A stretch of 64,000 bases of DNA from Zoogloea oleivorans (GTDB lineage Bacteria > Pseudomonadota > Gammaproteobacteria > Burkholderiales > Rhodocyclaceae). Location of the stretch: the NCBI RefSeq assembly GCF_008107625.1, contig NZ_SDKK01000010.1, forward strand, positions 62,001-126,000. The letters are read 5' to 3'. A model generated the notes under the pieces. That model was given only the letters and a program-made list of their open reading frames with translations, was not told where the DNA came from and did no database searches. This document shows, piece by piece, positions 1 to 10,629 of this stretch (positions are counted from its first letter, which is position 1; each line of letters begins with the position of its first letter). A program made the translations under genes and the position numbers.

Positions 1-779
1 ACCACCGGCGACTGGGGATGCAGGCCCCGGGCGGCCTCGAAGTGATCCACCACCGCCTCCTTGCGCGCGCCGTAGGTCAGGGCCGCGACCATCCCGCCAA
101 CCTTGTCGATCACCTCTGCGTGATAGACCCCCAGTCCGACATGGGCATCCGCATGCCCTGGATTCAGCTGGATGACCCTGTGCAGGCTGTCCCGCACCTT
201 GCCACCCAAACCCTGGGCCAGCGCTTTCACCACCGAGATGTTCTGGCTGTAGCGCCCAAGTGCCAGCCCGTAAACGTACCAGGCGTTGATCCAGTTGGGC
301 GCCAGTTGAACCAGCGCGGCACACGACTCCACGGTATCCCGCAGGATGGCCAGCCGGCGCACCTCGTCTTCTTCGAGATGAGACGCATAGACCGCCGCCG
401 CACGGGCCGCAACCACCATGCCGACCGGCCCGGCGGCGAGGCCATAATCGACCGCATCGGCAAAATCACCGGCATGATAGGCCCGCCAGGCATCCTCGAT
501 GAGCGCAACGATGGCTGCCAGATCCGGTGCATGGGGCATCAGTTCAGGGTTGGTACCCAACAGCTCGGCCAGGCTGTCGGTCGTCGGATACGGCTCCAGG
601 TCGCCCCGATGGAGGCGCGCCCAGTTGCTTGACAGTGCCGTCCCGCCGTAGCGGTAGATCCGGTCGCCATAGGGGAAACGTTTCCAGGTAGTTCTGTTCG
701 CGCCCTGCCCTTCTTCGGCAGAGTTCGCTTGCTCACGCGAGCGTCGGCGGGCAGCGTTCCAGTCAAACGTCAGGTGCAT
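1..779 (-). CDS. TPR-like conserved hypothetical protein, 3' end cut by the window
   Basis: An uninterrupted frame runs from an ATG at 779 off the left edge of the window, giving 259 residues with no stop. The start is supported by AAGGAG about 10 nt upstream on the minus strand. The product is soluble-looking with no signal peptide. Its second half is rich in Ala/Tyr helical pairs such as AWRAYHAGDFADAVDYG, WINAWYVYGLALG and NPGHADAHVGLGVY, which read like degenerate TPR (tetratricopeptide) helices. I recognise the architecture as a betaproteobacterial conserved hypothetical and cannot assign a function. The C-terminus is missing, so the full length is unknown. Confidence 0.75.
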   Translation of the reverse strand, partial: MHLTFDWNAARRRSREQANSAEEGQGANRTTWKRFPYGDRIYRYGGTALSSNWARLHRGDLEPYPTTDSLAELLGTNPELMPHAPDLAAIVALIEDAWRAYHAGDFADAVDYGLAAGPVGMVVAARAAAVYASHLEEDEVRRLAILRDTVESCAALVQLAPNWINAWYVYGLALGRYSQNISVVKALAQGLGGKVRDSLHRVIQLNPGHADAHVGLGVYHAEVIDKVGGMVAALTYGARKEAVVDHFEAARGLHPQSPV

Positions 780-925
780 CGGCGGTGATCTCCTTCGGGT
801 TGTCAGGCTTGCTCTTATCGATTTCAAAACAATGCCGAAATCGTCGAAAACTACAGACCCGAAGGGCGAAGGTTAGCACCGTCACCGCAGACAATCATGT
901 CGCAGTGCCGCAAACCCGAACGGAA

Positions 926-1219
926 TCAGGCCGCCGCCCGGCTCATGAAACGGGCAAGCTGAACATCCAGCTCCGTCACACCACCGGCATCATGGGTCGT
1001 CAGGGTCACGTCCACCCGGTTGTAAACGTTGAACCACTCAGGATGATGGTCAAGCTTCTCGGCCATCAAGGCCACCTGCGTCATCCAGCCAAAAGCGGCG
1101 TTGAAATCGGCAAAGCGGAATTGCCTGGTAAGGGCATCGCGCCCGGGCACTACCTGCCAGCCGTCCAGGGTGGCAAGCGCGGCCTGACGCTGCGCATCAT
1201 CGAGTTTTGCAGGTCTCAT
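926..1219 (-). CDS. phhB: pterin-4a-carbinolamine dehydratase
   Basis: This 97-residue protein matches the PCD/DCoH family. It dehydrates 4a-hydroxytetrahydrobiopterin, the pterin product of phenylalanine hydroxylase and related enzymes, so that the cofactor can be recycled in the cytoplasm. The family signature appears as [23 protein letters not shown], with the His-His-Pro active-site region, and the length is normal. I chose the ATG at 1219 because AGGAG lies about 8 nt upstream. An in-frame ATG at 1243 overlaps the end of the preceding gene and has no such site. The gene follows the DUF748 gene closely and is probably cotranscribed with it. No phenylalanine hydroxylase gene is visible in the window. 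Confidence 0.93.
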   Translation of the reverse strand: MRPAKLDDAQRQAALATLDGWQVVPGRDALTRQFRFADFNAAFGWMTQVALMAEKLDHHPEWFNVYNRVDVTLTTHDAGGVTELDVQLARFMSRAAA

Positions 1220-1239
1220 TCCTGTCTCCTGAAAATCCA

Positions 1240-4200
1240 TCAACGCAGGGAGAAATCCACCCTGCTCGTCTTGGCTCTGGTCTCCTTGCCATCAGCCCCC
1301 TCACGGGACGCCAGCACAAAGATGCGCTCGGCCGGAACATGGCCTTTGTCGAGAAGCCAGTTCTTCACCGCCAGCGCCCGCTGCTGGGCCAGGAGGCGCA
1401 GATCGTCGTCGCTGACGAGCGTGTTGGCCAGCATCAGCTTCTCCATCTCGGCCACTGGCAGATCCTTGGTCAGACCGACCAGATTGCGTGGCTTGGGGAA
1501 TTTCTCGTCCCGGTAAACCCGGGTCAGCAAGGGCGGATATTCGGCGGCATCGATGCGCACGCGTCCGTCATCGGCAAGAGACTCGCCCTTTCTGGCCATG
1601 TCCTTGATCTTCAGGGCCTCCACCTTGCTGAGCATCACCGCATGCTTCAGACCTTCCCGATCGTTTTCCGGATCGATCCGGCCGGCGATGTCGAGCGTCA
1701 GGCCGGTCTTCTCGTTCATGGCCCTGGCGATAGCGCTCAGTTTGGTCTCGGCTCCTTCGGCAAGACGCGAGAAGCCGGCATCGAACTCCAGCCAGGCCAG
1801 CTCCTCGCTATTGCCACCGAACACCGAACCGAGCAGCGCAAACGGCGAAGTGATGGCCTTGCCGATGAGATTGACGATCACCTTGAAAACAATCCCGCCA
1901 ATGCTGAACTCGGGATCGTCCAGCGAACCGCCGACGGGCAGATTGAGATCAATCTCGCCCCGGCTGTTCTTGAGCAGGGACACCGCCAGCAGCACCGGCA
2001 GCTTGAGGGCGTTCGGGCTGTCCACTTTCTCGCCGAAGGTCAGCTGGTCGAGGAAGACCTGATTGGTCGCCGTCAGCTTGCGGTCTTCGATCTTGTAAGC
2101 AAGCGTCGCCGACAGCTTGCCCTTGTCGATCCCGTAGCCCACGTATTTGGCGGCGTAGGTCGACACGCCGGAGAGTTCGAAATCCTTTACTGAAGCCGTG
2201 ATGTCGAGGGCCTTGTCCTGCCGGAAGGGGTTGAGTTTGCCGACCACCTCCACCGGCGCCGCGTTGTCCACCTTGCCGCGCAGATCCAGCTCGGCAATGG
2301 TGTTCGGATCGGAAGACAGACCGGTGAGCCGCCCACCCATGCCGGTCAGGTTGGCGTCGTAGTTGGGCTTGATGAAGCGGTCGCTGTAGGCGATGTTGCC
2401 GCCCTGCAGGGTGATGCGTTTGATCAGGATGGGCGGCGCGGGCGGGGCCTTGCCGCCGTTCTCCGGCGTGGCCGCAACCTGCTGGTCCTTTGCCTCCCTG
2501 GCCTGCTGGGCGGTGATCTCGCGGATGTTGAGCCCGCCCTGGGCATCGAGAATCAGCCGGGTATAGAAATCAGCCAGGGCAATCTCGTCGATGCTTACCG
2601 CCAGCGGCGCCAGGCGGATATCCAGGCCGCCGAAGTAGAGGGATTTCCACTTCAGAAAATCGGCGGCATTGAGCTTGTCCACCGACGCAAAGTCGCCCAC
2701 CGTGAAGTTGCCCCTGAAGCCGCCCTTCATGCCACCGGCGGCGGGCAGCTCGAAAGCCAGCTTGCCGCGCGACGTCACGTTGCCGCGGGTAATGGCGATC
2801 TTCACCTTTTCAGTCACATAAGGCTGGAGCATGGCCAGGTCCACCGCCTTCAGGTCCACATCCAGGTTGCCCGCCAGTGGCGCCAGACCCAGCGTGCCGC
2901 CGATGCCGAACTTGCCGCGCTTGTTTACCACGGCCTGCAGATCGAGCTTCGCCTTGCTGCCCCTGGCTGTCGACAGCCCCTCCATCTTCAGGCTCAGGGG
3001 TTCGGCATTGAGGACGACAGCGGGTAACAGGGTGCGGTCTTCCACCCGCACGCCCCAGTCGTCGAGGGCAATGCGCCTGACGTCCACCTGCCAGTCCGGG
3101 CCGACGGCTTTCGCTGCCGGCTTCGCTCTGCCGACGCCCTTGCGAGCCACTGCAGCGGAAGTGCCAGCAAGGCCCGGGTCGCGGGCAGCGATCTTCTGGA
3201 CATTGAACAACCCGCCCTTGTCCCGCACCAGGGCGATCCGCGTGGCCTTGCCGATGATCTCGCCCACCGTCACGCGGCGGCTGACGGTTTCCACCTCGGC
3301 ATCCCGTACTTCGAGCAGGCCGACCCTGGCCAGTTGGCTGCTCTCACCCTTCAGCTTCACACCCAGATCCGACACGGCCAGCGACTCGGCCTTGATCTTC
3401 ACCTTCGGATCGTCCGCCTCCAGGGAGAATTCGTAACCGAGCTTCGCATCCACCTTGCCGCTGAGCACCTCCGCCTGCGTCAGGGCCCCCACGTAATAAG
3501 GCTTCAGCGCCGGCACATCCACCTGCCTGGCCACCAGTGTGCCGACAAGCTTGAGCGGCGCAATGGCCAGCGTTCCGTTGTGCGCATAGCTTTCGCCGGA
3601 GTCGGTATTGAAGTCGACATCCAGGCTTGCCGGCGCGCCCCCCGGGAGGCTCAATTTGCGCAGGGAAATGTTCAGGTCCTGCAGTTCTTTCCGGTAAACA
3701 CCCGTGGGCAAGTCGTCGCGCAGATGGATACGGCCGCCGCTCAGCGTGAACTCACCGAGATTCACCGCAAAAGGCTTTCCCTTGTCGCCAGCATCGACAG
3801 GCACGCCGTCCTGCTTCACCGCGCGGGCATCCCGGGTCAGCGCCGGAATCAGCGCGCGCAGGCTGATCTGACTGTCCCGACCGCGGACCGCGATGATTTC
3901 CGGCTTGTCGAGGGTGACTGTCCCAAGGGTCAGTTCCTGCGCAAAAGGTGCCAGCTTGTCGATACCGATCCGCAGCGCCGACAACTTGATCGCCGGACTG
4001 CCATCAGCGTGCTGGATCTCCACGCCATCGAGTCCGACACTTCCCTTGGCCGTCACGTCGGGAGCCTTGCCGACAGGCTGGGCAAAAGTCACCTCCAGGT
4101 CGGACGACAGGCGCGCACCGGGCAGGCGGAAGGTTTTCTCGCCTGGCAGGTAATCCACATAGCGGGTCAAGTCGAAACCGTCAAACTTGAGGTGCACGAC

Positions 4201-4860
4201 CGACTCGCGGGTCGCCGAGAAGGGCCGGGCCTTGCCGTGAATGTCGACGGGCGTGTCGTTCACCTTCATCACCAGCAGGGGCTCGACGAAAGTCTCCACT
4301 TGCGAAGGCTGGTTGGAGACAAAAGGCACCCCCAGGTCGAGATCGGAAATAACGTGCTTTTTGCCGACGGGCCGGTCATCGAAGTCGATGCGGCCCTTTT
4401 CGATGCGGATGTTGTGAATCGCAAAATGACTCTTCGAACCGTCGTCCGGCTTGTTGAGGATTTCGTCGATCAGATCCGACCAGTTGTAGCGCGGCCCTTC
4501 CAGATGAACCACGTTCAGCGTCGGCTCGACGAGCTTGACCTCCTCGACGACAATGCCGCCGCGCAACAGGGACTCGGCTGCCACGTTGGCGTAAAGGGAC
4601 GCGAAGCTGACGGCAGTCGCCCCGCCCTCCCGCTCAAGCATGCGGAAACCGCGCACTTCGGCAGACAGGGCGTAGGGGTTGATCGACACCCCCTCGATCG
4701 TCACCGGCCGATGCAGCGCCTCGCTCAGCGCTGATTCGGCCAGCGACTTGACCAGCGGCGGTGCGATGAAAAAGCCCGCCACGCCGATCAGCGCAAAAAC
4801 ACCCGCGCCCCACAGTGCCCACTTTGCCGGACGTCCGCCGACGTGCACTTTCCGCACCAT
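1240..4860 (-). CDS. DUF748 family AsmA-like envelope protein
   Basis: This 1206-residue protein has one N-terminal membrane segment (about residues 14-37) followed by a very long periplasmic region of beta-rich repeats. The repeats have the character of AsmA/DUF748 proteins, for example the opening [18 protein letters not shown] and later blocks of the form [18 protein letters not shown] and [14 protein letters not shown]. The C-terminus ends in the usual DUF748 tail with [12 protein letters not shown]. Relatives of this fold (AsmA, TamB, YhdP) form hydrophobic grooves linked to lipid transport between membranes; the specific role here is inference. The open frame continues upstream to 5946, but that part is antisense to the flavoprotein gene, so I start at the ATG at 4860. 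Confidence 0.9.
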   Translation of the reverse strand: MVRKVHVGGRPAKWALWGAGVFALIGVAGFFIAPPLVKSLAESALSEALHRPVTIEGVSINPYALSAEVRGFRMLEREGGATAVSFASLYANVAAESLLRGGIVVEEVKLVEPTLNVVHLEGPRYNWSDLIDEILNKPDDGSKSHFAIHNIRIEKGRIDFDDRPVGKKHVISDLDLGVPFVSNQPSQVETFVEPLLVMKVNDTPVDIHGKARPFSATRESVVHLKFDGFDLTRYVDYLPGEKTFRLPGARLSSDLEVTFAQPVGKAPDVTAKGSVGLDGVEIQHADGSPAIKLSALRIGIDKLAPFAQELTLGTVTLDKPEIIAVRGRDSQISLRALIPALTRDARAVKQDGVPVDAGDKGKPFAVNLGEFTLSGGRIHLRDDLPTGVYRKELQDLNISLRKLSLPGGAPASLDVDFNTDSGESYAHNGTLAIAPLKLVGTLVARQVDVPALKPYYVGALTQAEVLSGKVDAKLGYEFSLEADDPKVKIKAESLAVSDLGVKLKGESSQLARVGLLEVRDAEVETVSRRVTVGEIIGKATRIALVRDKGGLFNVQKIAARDPGLAGTSAAVARKGVGRAKPAAKAVGPDWQVDVRRIALDDWGVRVEDRTLLPAVVLNAEPLSLKMEGLSTARGSKAKLDLQAVVNKRGKFGIGGTLGLAPLAGNLDVDLKAVDLAMLQPYVTEKVKIAITRGNVTSRGKLAFELPAAGGMKGGFRGNFTVGDFASVDKLNAADFLKWKSLYFGGLDIRLAPLAVSIDEIALADFYTRLILDAQGGLNIREITAQQAREAKDQQVAATPENGGKAPPAPPILIKRITLQGGNIAYSDRFIKPNYDANLTGMGGRLTGLSSDPNTIAELDLRGKVDNAAPVEVVGKLNPFRQDKALDITASVKDFELSGVSTYAAKYVGYGIDKGKLSATLAYKIEDRKLTATNQVFLDQLTFGEKVDSPNALKLPVLLAVSLLKNSRGEIDLNLPVGGSLDDPEFSIGGIVFKVIVNLIGKAITSPFALLGSVFGGNSEELAWLEFDAGFSRLAEGAETKLSAIARAMNEKTGLTLDIAGRIDPENDREGLKHAVMLSKVEALKIKDMARKGESLADDGRVRIDAAEYPPLLTRVYRDEKFPKPRNLVGLTKDLPVAEMEKLMLANTLVSDDDLRLLAQQRALAVKNWLLDKGHVPAERIFVLASREGADGKETRAKTSRVDFSLR

Positions 4861-4966
4861 TGTTTCGTGTCCCTTGTTCTCCGCACAGGCCGTGCGGGCG
4901 AGCTTTTCAGTATCAGCCAAGCCTAGCAGGGGAAGTGCGCTCTGCAAATGCAGTAGTGCGCGAAGT

Positions 4967-4995
4967 TTGCCGTATCGCAAGCCTCGGTCTATCCT
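4967..4995 (+). promoter_or_regulatory. candidate sigma70 promoter for the HI0933-family gene
   Basis: TTGCCG at 4967-4972 and TATCCT at 4990-4995 are separated by exactly 17 nt, in the divergent gap between the DUF748 gene and the flavoprotein gene. Transcription would begin roughly 25 nt before the ATG at 5026. The elements are imperfect matches, so this is only a candidate. Confidence 0.4.
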
Positions 4996-5025
4996 CCCGG
5001 CCCACTCCTGCAAGCCCGGCTCCCC

Positions 5026-6249
5026 ATGAACATCCCCGCCAAGACTTCCCACTTCGACGTCATCGTGATCGGCGCCGGTGCCGCCGGCATGATGTGCGCG
5101 GCCCAGGCCGGCCAGCGCGGACGCAAGGTGCTGATCCTCGACCACGCCGCCAAGCTCGCCGAGAAGATCCGCATCTCGGGCGGCGGCCGGTGCAACTTCA
5201 CCAACCTGGACGTGACGGTCGCCCACTACCTGTCGCGCAACCCGCAGTTCTGCCGCTCGGCCCTGGCCCGCTTCACGCCCGCACACTTTCTCGACATGAT
5301 GGCCCGCTACGCCATCCCCTGGCACGAGCGCGAACATGGTCAGTTGTTCTGTGACGACTCGGCCCAGGACATCATCGACATGCTGCGCAGCGAATGCGAA
5401 AACGGCCAGGTGAGCTGGGCGATGCCGTGCAAGCTGGAATCGGTCAGCGCCGGCAGTGCGGCCGGCGAGCGCTTCATCCTCGACACCAGCCACGGCCGCT
5501 TCAGCTGCGAAAGTCTGGTGATCGCCACTGGCGGGCTGTCGATTCCGAAGATCGGCGCCTCGCCGCTGGGCTACCGCATCGCCGAACAGTTCGGCCTCCC
5601 GGTTGTCGCCCCCAAGCCGGCCCTGGTGCCGCTGACCCTCGCGCCGGAAGAGCTGGAAATCTACAAGGAACTGGCCGGCATGGCCTTCGACGCCGTGGCC
5701 GAATGCGGAGCCGGGCGCTTCCGCGAAAACCTGCTGTTCACCCACCGGGGCCTGTCCGGGCCGGTGATCCTGCAAGCCTCGTCCTACTGGCAGGCCCGTG
5801 ATTACGGGGGCGATGACGGCGGCAGCCAGGTGACGGTGAATCTCTTCCCGGCCGAAGACGTACGCCAGTGGCTCATCGAACGGGCGCGCAGCAAGACCCT
5901 CCTCGGCAACCTGCTTACCGAGCGCCTGCCCAAGCGCTTCGCCCACGCCTGGTGCGACCAGCGCGACTGGAACAAGCCGACCAACCAGTTCAACGCCAAA
6001 GAACTCGACGCCATCGCCGACGCCCTGTCGGGCTGGACAATCACACCCAACGGCACCCTCGGCTATGCCAAGGCCGAAGTCACCCTCGGTGGCGTGGACA
6101 CGCGGGAACTGTCATCCAAAACAATGGAAGCCCGCAAAGTAGCGGGCCTGTATTTCGTCGGCGAGGTGATGGACGTCACCGGCCACCTCGGCGGCTACAA
6201 CTTCCAGTGGGCCTGGGCGTCGGGCCATGCGGCCGGCCAGGCGGTCTGA
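5026..6249 (+). CDS. HI0933/BaiN-family FAD-dependent oxidoreductase
   Basis: This 407-residue flavoprotein begins with a Rossmann dinucleotide motif (VIVIGAGAAG, residues 12-21) and carries the family hallmark ISGGGRCNFTN shortly afterwards. The C-terminus has GLYFVGEVMDVTGHLGGYNFQWAWASG, also characteristic of HI0933/YhiN/BaiN proteins. Family members are NAD(P)/FAD-binding and some reduce bile-acid intermediates, but the housekeeping members of proteobacteria have no firmly established substrate. The gene stands alone on the plus strand, converges with ppa, and ends just before a shared hairpin. Start and length are typical. Confidence 0.93.
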   Translation: MNIPAKTSHFDVIVIGAGAAGMMCAAQAGQRGRKVLILDHAAKLAEKIRISGGGRCNFTNLDVTVAHYLSRNPQFCRSALARFTPAHFLDMMARYAIPWHEREHGQLFCDDSAQDIIDMLRSECENGQVSWAMPCKLESVSAGSAAGERFILDTSHGRFSCESLVIATGGLSIPKIGASPLGYRIAEQFGLPVVAPKPALVPLTLAPEELEIYKELAGMAFDAVAECGAGRFRENLLFTHRGLSGPVILQASSYWQARDYGGDDGGSQVTVNLFPAEDVRQWLIERARSKTLLGNLLTERLPKRFAHAWCDQRDWNKPTNQFNAKELDAIADALSGWTITPNGTLGYAKAEVTLGGVDTRELSSKTMEARKVAGLYFVGEVMDVTGHLGGYNFQWAWASGHAAGQAV

Positions 6250-6267
6250 TCCGGCCCCTGAAATAAA

Positions 6268-6292
6268 CAAGGCCCGCACACGGCGGGCCTTG
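6268..6292 (-). terminator. rho-independent terminator between convergent genes
   Basis: A perfect 10-bp stem, CAAGGCCCGC at 6268-6277 and GCGGGCCTTG at 6283-6292, closes a 5-nt loop. Read on the minus strand it is followed by TTTATTTC, so it terminates ppa. The stem may also serve the convergent flavoprotein gene. Confidence 0.8.
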
Positions 6293-6314
6293 CTCGGCAA
6301 AAATCGCTTGCGAC

Positions 6315-6842
6315 TTACTTGGCGGCAGCAGCCAGGCCGTTCACGATTTCCTGCTTGGCTTCTTCCACGGTGCCCCAGCCCAGGATCTTGACCCACTTGC
6401 CCGGCTCCAGATCCTTGTAGTGCTCGAAGAAATGCACGGTCTGCTTCATCAGCAGTTCCGGCAGATCGTCGGTGGTCTGGACCTTGTCGTACAGCGGGGT
6501 CAGCTTGGAGACGGGCACGGCCACAACCTTGGCGTCCACACCGCCGTCATCTTCCATCTTCAGCACGCCAACCGGGCGGCAGCGGATGACCACGCCCGGA
6601 GCGAGCGGGAAGGGGGTGACGACCAGCACGTCCACCGGATCGCCATCGCCGGCAACGGTGTGCGGCACGTAGCCGTAGTTGATCGGGTAGCGCATGGAGG
6701 TGCCCATGAAGCGGTCGACGAAAATCGCGCCGCTATCCTTGTCCACCTCGAACTTGATCGGATCGCCCTGAGCGGAGATCTCGATGATCACGTTGATGTC
6801 GTTCGGAACGTCCTTGCCAGCCTTGACCTGATCGAAACCCAT
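6315..6842 (-). CDS. ppa: inorganic pyrophosphatase (family I)
   Basis: This 175-residue soluble protein hydrolyses pyrophosphate to orthophosphate and so drives biosynthetic reactions forward. The family I signature DGDPVDVLV is intact, with the metal-binding aspartates, and is preceded by the conserved INYGYVPHT block. Length matches the bacterial hexameric enzyme. GGAGG about 8 nt before the ATG fixes the start. The gene is preceded by its own TATAAT and followed by a hairpin with a T-rich tail, so it is probably a single-gene transcript despite lying downstream of copZ. Confidence 0.97.
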   Translation of the reverse strand: MGFDQVKAGKDVPNDINVIIEISAQGDPIKFEVDKDSGAIFVDRFMGTSMRYPINYGYVPHTVAGDGDPVDVLVVTPFPLAPGVVIRCRPVGVLKMEDDGGVDAKVVAVPVSKLTPLYDKVQTTDDLPELLMKQTVHFFEHYKDLEPGKWVKILGWGTVEEAKQEIVNGLAAAAK

Positions 6843-6880
6843 ATCACTACCTCCCGTTATTAGATGTAAGACAGCTGTCC

Positions 6881-6886
6881 ATTATA
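6881..6886 (-). promoter_or_regulatory. -10 element upstream of ppa
   Basis: A perfect TATAAT on the minus strand lies about 40 nt before the ppa start codon. I found no convincing TTGACA-like -35 hexamer at 16-18 nt, so only the -10 is claimed. Confidence 0.45.
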
Positions 6887-6932
6887 AGTGAGCCTTGTGA
6901 CTATCGGATAAACCCTTATGACGGAAAAGCGC

Positions 6933-7139
6933 TCAGGCAGCGTCGAAGCCGCAGTCTTCCACCACCGTGCGCAAGGCATTGGCCGACACCCGCGCCGGAT
7001 CGTAGCTGACCCGCGCCTCGCCCTGTTCCAGCGACACCGCCACACTGGTCACGCCCGGCGTGCCCGACAGCGCACCGGTCAGGTTCTTCACACAGCCCTG
7101 GCAGCTCATACCAAGCACCTTGATCACCACATCTTCCAT
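6933..7139 (-). CDS. copZ: copper chaperone, heavy-metal-associated domain
   Basis: This 68-residue protein is a single HMA domain (ferredoxin-like fold) with the metal site MSCQGC, Cys13 and Cys16. Such proteins bind Cu(I) in the cytoplasm and hand it to a CopA-type ATPase. The C-terminal half (VSYDPARVSANALRTVVEDCGFDAA) is typical. It lies 20 nt downstream of copA on the same strand, which supports cotranscription and a functional pairing. The metal could in principle be another soft metal, but the neighbour makes copper the likely one. Confidence 0.92.
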   Translation of the reverse strand: MEDVVIKVLGMSCQGCVKNLTGALSGTPGVTSVAVSLEQGEARVSYDPARVSANALRTVVEDCGFDAA

Positions 7140-7159
7140 CGCATCGTCCTTTCAGAAAA

Positions 7160-9364
7160 TCATTTGCGGCCTGCTCGCCAGCGTCGCAACAGCAGCGAGT
7201 TGCTGACGACCGACACCGAGCTCATGGCCATCGCCGCCCCGGCGATCACCGGGTTGAGCAGGCCGAAAGCCGCTGCCGGAATGCCCAGAATGTTGTAGAT
7301 GAAGGCAAAGAACAGATTCTGGCGGATCTTGCCGAGCGTCGCCCGCGACAGGGAAATCGCATCCGCCACACTGTTCAGGTCGTTGCGCACCAGGGTCAGG
7401 TCGGCCGCCTCAATGGCCACGTCCGAGCCGGCGCCAATGGCGAAGGAGACATCCGCCGCCGCCAGCGCCGGCGCATCGTTGATGCCGTCGCCGACCATGC
7501 CAACCAGGCCCTCGCCACGCAGGGCCTCGACCGCCGCCGCCTTCTCGCCGGGCAAAACCTGGGCACGGAATTCGCTGATGCCAGCCTCGCCCGCAATCCG
7601 CGCTGCGGCCGCCGGATGGTCGCCGGTCAGCATCACCACGCGCACCCCAAGGGCCTGCAGGCGTGCCACCGCGGCCTTCGACGTCGTGCGCAGTGGATCG
7701 GCGACACCCAGCGCGCCGAGGGCCCGACCATCGACGGCGACGCCCACCGGCGTCAGCGCGGCAACGAGGAGCGGCGCCAGCAGATCATCGGGCAGCGGCA
7801 CGCCCTGCTCCGCCAGAAAGTCCGGCGAGCCGACCAGCACCGGCCGGCCACTCACTCGCCCGCTGACACCCTTGCCCCCCACCGCCTGGGCGCCCTCCGG
7901 CATCACGGGTTCAAGGCCGGCGGCCCGCGTGGCCGCCACAACCGCCTGCGCCAGCGGATGATGGCTCGCCTGTTCCAGGCTCGCCGCCAGCAACAGCATC
8001 TCGTCGCGACTCACGCCAGCCGCCGTGCGTACGTCCAGCACCGCCGGACGCCCTTCGGTCAGCGTCCCGGTTTTGTCCACCACCAGCACCTTGATCTTTT
8101 CGGCCAGCTCCAGTGCCTCGGCGTTCTTGACGAGGATGCCCGCGCGGGCGCCCTGCCCGGTCCCGACCATCACCGCCGTGGGCGTCGCCAGGCCCAGTGC
8201 ACAAGGACAGGCGATGACCAGCACCGCCACCGCATTGACCAGTGCCGGCGCCAGTTCGCCGCCCAACCACCACCAGCCGAGAAAGGTCAGCAGCGCGATG
8301 AGCACCACCACCGGCACAAAGATTGCGGCGATGCGGTCGGCCAGGCGCTGCACCGCCGGCTTGCCGCCCTGCGCCTGCTCCACCAACCGCACGATGCCGG
8401 CCAGCAGCGTATCGGCACCGACGCCGGTGGCCCGGCAGCGCAAGACCCCATCGCCATTCACCGTCGCGGCAAAAACCTTGTCGCCCGTCGCCTTCGCCAC
8501 TGGCACACTCTCGCCGGTCAGCATGGCCTCGTCGGCCGACGACTCGCCGCTCAACACCTCGCCATCGACCGGCACCGCATCCCCCGGTCGCAGCACAAAA
8601 ATCATTCCGGCCAGCACCTGGGCCACCGGCATTTCGACCAGTTGGCCGTCCTGCTCGATCTGCGCCGTCGGCGGCTGCAGGCGCAGCAGGGCTTCAATGG
8701 CAGCCGACGTGCGGGCCCGCGCCCGGGCCTCCAGCAGCTTGCCCAAGAGAACCAGCGTGATGATGCTCGCCGAGGCTTCGAAATAGACGTGCAGGTCGTG
8801 GCGATCGAGGAGCACCACGGCGAGACTGAAGAAATAGGCCACGCTGGTCCCAAGAGCCACCAGCACATCCATGTTGGCCCCACCGCCGCGCAGGGACGAC
8901 CAGGCGCCCTGGTAGAAACGCCGTCCGATCCAGAACTGGACCGGCGTGGCCAGCAGGCACTGCAACCAGCGCGGCAGCCATTCGGCATGGTGGGCAAAGG
9001 CATTCATGCCCCCACTCAGCATGTCGACCATCTGGGCCAGAAAAGGTAGGCTCAGGATCGCCGAAATCCAGAACAGACGCAGCTCGGCGGCGAACTCGGC
9101 CTCCTTGCGGGCGTTCTCTGCTTCACGATCGCGAGCGATGCGGGGGGTGGCGGTGAATCCAGCCTTTGCCACCGCGGCAACAATGGCAGCCTGGTCGGCC
9201 AACTCCGGCGCATAGCGGACCCGCGCGGTCTCGGCCGCAAAATTGACGTTGGCCTCAACGCCCGGCAGGCGGTTCAAAACCTTCTCGATACGGGCCGCAC
9301 AGGCCGCGCAACTCATGCCGCCAAGACTCAGCTCAAGCGTCTGGGGTGCCACCGGGGAATCCAT
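7160..9364 (-). CDS. copA: Cu(I)-translocating P1B-type ATPase
   Basis: This 734-residue enzyme pumps monovalent copper out of the cytoplasm. It has one N-terminal HMA domain with GMSCAAC (Cys19, Cys22), the transmembrane copper site CPC (Cys386 and Cys388), the phosphorylation motif DKTGT with Asp430, a TGES actuator motif and a GDGIND hinge motif. Length is normal for CopA. I use the ATG at 9364; a TTG 9 nt upstream is in frame. The start lies immediately beside the stop of the universal stress gene, so the two are translationally close. A role as CcoI, which supplies copper to cbb3 oxidase, is possible given the neighbouring DsbD_2, hemN and fnr genes, but the sequence reads more like CopA. 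Confidence 0.93.
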   Translation of the reverse strand: MDSPVAPQTLELSLGGMSCAACAARIEKVLNRLPGVEANVNFAAETARVRYAPELADQAAIVAAVAKAGFTATPRIARDREAENARKEAEFAAELRLFWISAILSLPFLAQMVDMLSGGMNAFAHHAEWLPRWLQCLLATPVQFWIGRRFYQGAWSSLRGGGANMDVLVALGTSVAYFFSLAVVLLDRHDLHVYFEASASIITLVLLGKLLEARARARTSAAIEALLRLQPPTAQIEQDGQLVEMPVAQVLAGMIFVLRPGDAVPVDGEVLSGESSADEAMLTGESVPVAKATGDKVFAATVNGDGVLRCRATGVGADTLLAGIVRLVEQAQGGKPAVQRLADRIAAIFVPVVVLIALLTFLGWWWLGGELAPALVNAVAVLVIACPCALGLATPTAVMVGTGQGARAGILVKNAEALELAEKIKVLVVDKTGTLTEGRPAVLDVRTAAGVSRDEMLLLAASLEQASHHPLAQAVVAATRAAGLEPVMPEGAQAVGGKGVSGRVSGRPVLVGSPDFLAEQGVPLPDDLLAPLLVAALTPVGVAVDGRALGALGVADPLRTTSKAAVARLQALGVRVVMLTGDHPAAAARIAGEAGISEFRAQVLPGEKAAAVEALRGEGLVGMVGDGINDAPALAAADVSFAIGAGSDVAIEAADLTLVRNDLNSVADAISLSRATLGKIRQNLFFAFIYNILGIPAAAFGLLNPVIAGAAMAMSSVSVVSNSLLLRRWRAGRK

Positions 9365-9365
9365 C

Positions 9366-9791
9366 TCATCCAACCAGCAGAACGGGCACTGCAGAGCGTT
9401 GCAGCACCCTGGTCGCCACCGAGCCGAGGATCAGATCGGCCACCACACTGCGGCCGTGACGACCCAGGCAGATGTAATCGCAACCCAGTTCATCGGCCAG
9501 TTTGACCACCACGTCGGCCGGATGACCCACGTGAAGATGGCGTACCACATCCAGCCCGGCCGCCTGCAGCTGCGTCACGGCAGCCTTCAGCACATCCTCG
9601 CCTTCATCCCGATAGTAGGCATCCAGGGCCTCCCTGCTCACATGACGAGTCGCAAAATCCACCGGGATCGGCGGATGGACATACAGCACATGCACCTCGG
9701 GCGGCAACGTCAGCTCACCGGCCAGCGCAATCACCTGCGCTGCTGCACGCAAGGACACGGGGGAGTCATCAACCGCCAGCAGGATCTTCAT
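9366..9791 (-). CDS. universal stress protein
   Basis: This 141-residue protein has the UspA fold. It opens with [11 protein letters not shown] and ends with [21 protein letters not shown], which fits the ATP-binding pattern Gx2Gx9G(S/T), so it is of the nucleotide-binding class. UspA-like proteins support survival under starvation, oxygen limitation or other stress; no specific target can be named. The ATG at 9791 is chosen because the Usp fold starts there, although the frame is open a little further upstream. It sits inside the presumed operon between the DsbD_2-like gene and copA. Confidence 0.92.
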   Translation of the reverse strand: MKILLAVDDSPVSLRAAAQVIALAGELTLPPEVHVLYVHPPIPVDFATRHVSREALDAYYRDEGEDVLKAAVTQLQAAGLDVVRHLHVGHPADVVVKLADELGCDYICLGRHGRSVVADLILGSVATRVLQRSAVPVLLVG

Positions 9792-9821
9792 GTTTGTCAG
9801 CCTCACCAAGGAATGGCCGGG

Positions 9822-10529
9822 TCAAAAGTGGCAGACCACACCACTCCACAGCTTGCTGCCCAGGGACGGGGCCGTCACCAACCCGAACACACCAAAGGCC
9901 AGCACTATCAGTCCAGACCCCGTCCGGATCACCCGGTTCCGTACCACGTCGCGCAAACGCTTGAGGAGCATGCCAGCCAGCATCAGATTGGGCAGGGTAC
10001 CGAGGCCAAAAGCCAGCATCAGGGCCGCGCCCCGCTCCGCCGCGCCGGTCACCAGCGCCGTCGCCAGCACGCTGTACACCAGGCCACAGGGCAGGAAGCC
10101 CCACAGCATGCCGAGAGGAAAGGCCTGCGCCACAGTACGGGCCGGCAGGAAGCGTTTCGTGTGCGGCTGGATGCGCGACCACAGCCGATGACCGAGGCGC
10201 TCGACGCCGGACAGGGCACGGGTAAAACCGGTGAGGTACAGCCCCAGCGCGACCAGCATCAGGTTGGCCGCCACGTACAGGCCCATCTGAATCGGCAGGA
10301 TGTCGTTAAAGAGCATCCCTACCGTGCCAATGGCGCCCATCGCCGCGCCGGCCAGCGTGTAGCTGGAAATACGCCCCAGGTTGTAAGCCAGGTGCAGCGG
10401 CCACTCGCGACGCTTCTCGCCGGGCATCTGCACGGTCAGGGCGCTGACGATCCCGCCGCACATGCCGACACAATGGGTTCCGCCGAGAAGGCCGATCAGG
10501 AAAACTGCGAGGTAGCCGGTTTCGGGCAT
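9822..10529 (-). CDS. DsbD_2/TauE-like integral membrane protein
   Basis: This 235-residue protein has about six hydrophobic segments and two conserved membrane cysteine motifs, GTHCVGMCGG near the N-terminus and GFLPCGLVYS in the second half. This pattern belongs to the COG2836 family, related to the membrane domain of DsbD/CcdA and often labelled 'sulfite exporter TauE/SafE'. In many proteobacteria this gene lies next to cbb3 oxidase maturation genes, hemN and an FNR regulator, as here, so a role in copper or thiol handling for respiratory enzymes is a reasonable inference. I chose the ATG at 10529 because AGGTTGGA lies just upstream. Confidence 0.85.
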   Translation of the reverse strand: MPETGYLAVFLIGLLGGTHCVGMCGGIVSALTVQMPGEKRREWPLHLAYNLGRISSYTLAGAAMGAIGTVGMLFNDILPIQMGLYVAANLMLVALGLYLTGFTRALSGVERLGHRLWSRIQPHTKRFLPARTVAQAFPLGMLWGFLPCGLVYSVLATALVTGAAERGAALMLAFGLGTLPNLMLAGMLLKRLRDVVRNRVIRTGSGLIVLAFGVFGLVTAPSLGSKLWSGVVCHF

Positions 10530-10552
10530 TGTTCCAACCTGCAAAAACAAAA

Positions 10553-10574
10553 CGCCCCGCGGAAGCGCGGGGCG
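10553..10574 (-). terminator. rho-independent terminator after hemN
   Basis: An 8-bp GC stem, CGCCCCGC at 10553-10560 and GCGGGGCG at 10567-10574, is followed on the minus strand by TTTTGTTTTTG. It lies between the hemN stop and the next gene start, so it should separate hemN from the copper operon. Confidence 0.8.
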
Positions 10575-10629
10575 CGTGAATTACCGCTTCGGTTGCCATT
10601 CTAGCCCGCAGCCGGCCGGGCTGGCAGGC

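Noticed and set aside
4861-5946. Upstream extension of the DUF748 reading frame
   Set aside because: It is antisense to the HI0933-family gene, gives His/Gly/Ala-rich nonsense and lacks any relation to the DUF748 N-terminus, which begins with a membrane segment at the ATG at 4860.
7616-9049. A 477-codon plus-strand frame opposite copA
   Set aside because: His/Arg/Gln-rich composition with no family signature; copA on the minus strand has every P-type ATPase motif.
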